Below are positions 63,214-64,000 of a stretch of 64,000 nucleotides of DNA, in pieces. This stretch comes from Candidatus Aminicenantes bacterium UBA6228 (GTDB lineage: Bacteria > Acidobacteriota > Aminicenantia > Aminicenantales > Saccharicenantaceae), in contig DJWO01000011.1 of assembly GCA_002441005.1 (NCBI GenBank), positions 167,420-231,419 on the forward strand, read 5' to 3'. The notes beneath the pieces were generated by a model. That model worked only from the letters and a program-made list of their open reading frames with translations, was not told where the DNA came from and searched no databases. How positions within the stretch are numbered: the stretch's first letter is position 1; each line of letters starts with the position of its first letter. Both the position numbers and the translations under genes were made by a program.

Positions 63214-64000
63214 CTCTTCAAAGCCTGGCCAGTTCGGAGGACAGCCACCAGGCCCAGTTCCTGAAAATTGAAATAAGGCTTGACTACAATTTTTTTAAAC
63301 AGGCCAGCCTGACTGGTGATCCAGGCTATTCTCCCCACTTTCAGTCCGGGCGGGAAGATCTGATCGTAGCCAGAAGTCAGTAGTTCATCACCAACAACCC
63401 CACCCGGAGAAGAGGTCATGACATATTTAACCAGGCACTTCCCCTGGCCATCTCCGCTCAGAATCCCGGGCAGCCGGTCACTGGCCGAGATGACTGCGAC
63501 TCCGCTTTCTTCCGAAGTAATCAGGATAACCTTAGCCGTGTGGCCTGAAATTGGTTCAGCCGTTTTGCCTACCAGCCGGCCGAACCGGTCACAGACCGCC
63601 AAATTCTTGGTCACTCCATCATCTGATCCCCGGTCTATCACCGCTGACCGGAAATAATTAGCAGTATCCAGGCCGATGATTCTGGCCGGAAGAATGGAAG
63701 CCTCAAGTGACTGGAAATTCTTTTCAAGTTCAAGCTGATCCAGACTGAGCCGCAATTTTTCCAGTAAAAGCTCTTTTTCCTGGTTTAAAAAGAAGATTTG
63801 TTTCTTAAGTTCCTGGTTCTCTCGTTGAGCCTCTTTTAAAGACCGGATATTATGCCAGCCCTGAGTGACATAGTTAAAAGCCGAAACAGCTGCCTTTTGC
63901 ACCGGTGAAAAAGCCGTAAAGAATAACTTTTCGAGCAGGGTTTGTTTACTGCCCAGCGGGATCTGGACAGAAATCAGAATCAAATTAAAAACAAGGAGCA
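63210..64000 (-). CDS. mreC: Rod-shape-determining protein MreC, N-terminus outside the window
   Basis: At least 263 residues, open to the window edge. A hydrophobic N-terminal segment (visible from LLVFNLILISVQIPLGS) is a membrane anchor. A coiled coil follows (about EAQRENQELKKQIFFLNQEKELL in two halves), then the beta-rich MreC domain (AVIDRGSDDGVTKNLAV, LLTSGYDQIFPPGLKVGRI). It organises PBP2/RodA with MreB in the periplasm. A TTG at 63983 could be read as a start, but the frame continues upstream with anchor-like residues, so the true start is beyond 64000. Confidence 0.92.
   Translation of the reverse strand, partial: LLVFNLILISVQIPLGSKQTLLEKLFFTAFSPVQKAAVSAFNYVTQGWHNIRSLKEAQRENQELKKQIFFLNQEKELLLEKLRLSLDQLELEKNFQSLEASILPARIIGLDTANYFRSAVIDRGSDDGVTKNLAVCDRFGRLVGKTAEPISGHTAKVILITSEESGVAVISASDRLPGILSGDGQGKCLVKYVMTSSPGGVVGDELLTSGYDQIFPPGLKVGRIAWITSQAGLFKKIVVKPYFNFQELGLVAVLRTGQALKR

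Noticed and set aside
63981..63983. TTG as the start of mreC
   Set aside because: The frame stays open to the window edge with hydrophobic anchor residues upstream, so the gene is truncated by the window.

Overview
The window looks like a chromosome segment from an anaerobic, heterotrophic, diderm bacterium of roughly 45-50% GC. I infer a Candidatus Aminicenantes (Aminicenantota)-like genome. The reasons are a pyruvate:ferredoxin oxidoreductase, no respiratory oxidase, two outer-membrane barrel proteins, and many exported peptidases and glycosidases beside peptide and sugar importers. Placement by 16S or marker genes was not possible. I see no insertion sequence, phage gene or CRISPR array.

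Left end (1-8.4 kb, minus strand): the 5' half of initiator tRNA, an RNase P RNA gene (rnpB), an orphan NtrC-type response regulator whose reading frame runs into rnpB, then nifJ, recR, ybaB and dnaX. Next (8.5-17.8 kb): an EamA exporter, a DUF6600 lipoprotein, and a mixed cluster tadA - tRNA-Ser(CGA) - hom - tRNA-Ser(GGA) - rocD. These are followed by threonine synthase, a D-cysteine desulfhydrase/ACC-deaminase-like enzyme and a Tat-exported isomerase-like protein.

17.9-31.9 kb: an outer-membrane barrel protein; an operon of rhodanese, a 46-residue CXXC membrane protein and a membrane polyferredoxin; a GH127-type glycosidase; a two-gene FAD/Fe-S amine dehydrogenase; a GH20 hexosaminidase; and small DUF2892, DUF4342, DUF2207 and PilZ genes. 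32.2-36.3 kb: a three-gene sugar operon (MFS permease, Gfo/Idh/MocA oxidoreductase, TIM-barrel isomerase fused to DUF1080). 36.3-39.4 kb: a 1021-residue protein joining an HEXXH metallopeptidase, a TolB-like propeller and an outer-membrane barrel.

39.5-57.2 kb is devoted mainly to peptides and amino acids. It holds a permease / 53-residue membrane protein / AstE-like hydrolase operon, three C69 dipeptidases (two in tandem, with DUF6305), a class-C serine hydrolase, a CBM9 protein, a branched-chain-type aminotransferase behind a long leader, a POT peptide transporter and an M24 Xaa-Pro peptidase. A plausible flow is that exported peptidases trim peptides, POT imports them, M24 and aminotransferases break them down, and pyruvate passes through NifJ to ferredoxin.

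Right end (57.2-64 kb, minus strand): the rod-shape operon mreC-mreD-mrdA-rodA followed by a TIGR03960/TIGR03936-type radical SAM protein.
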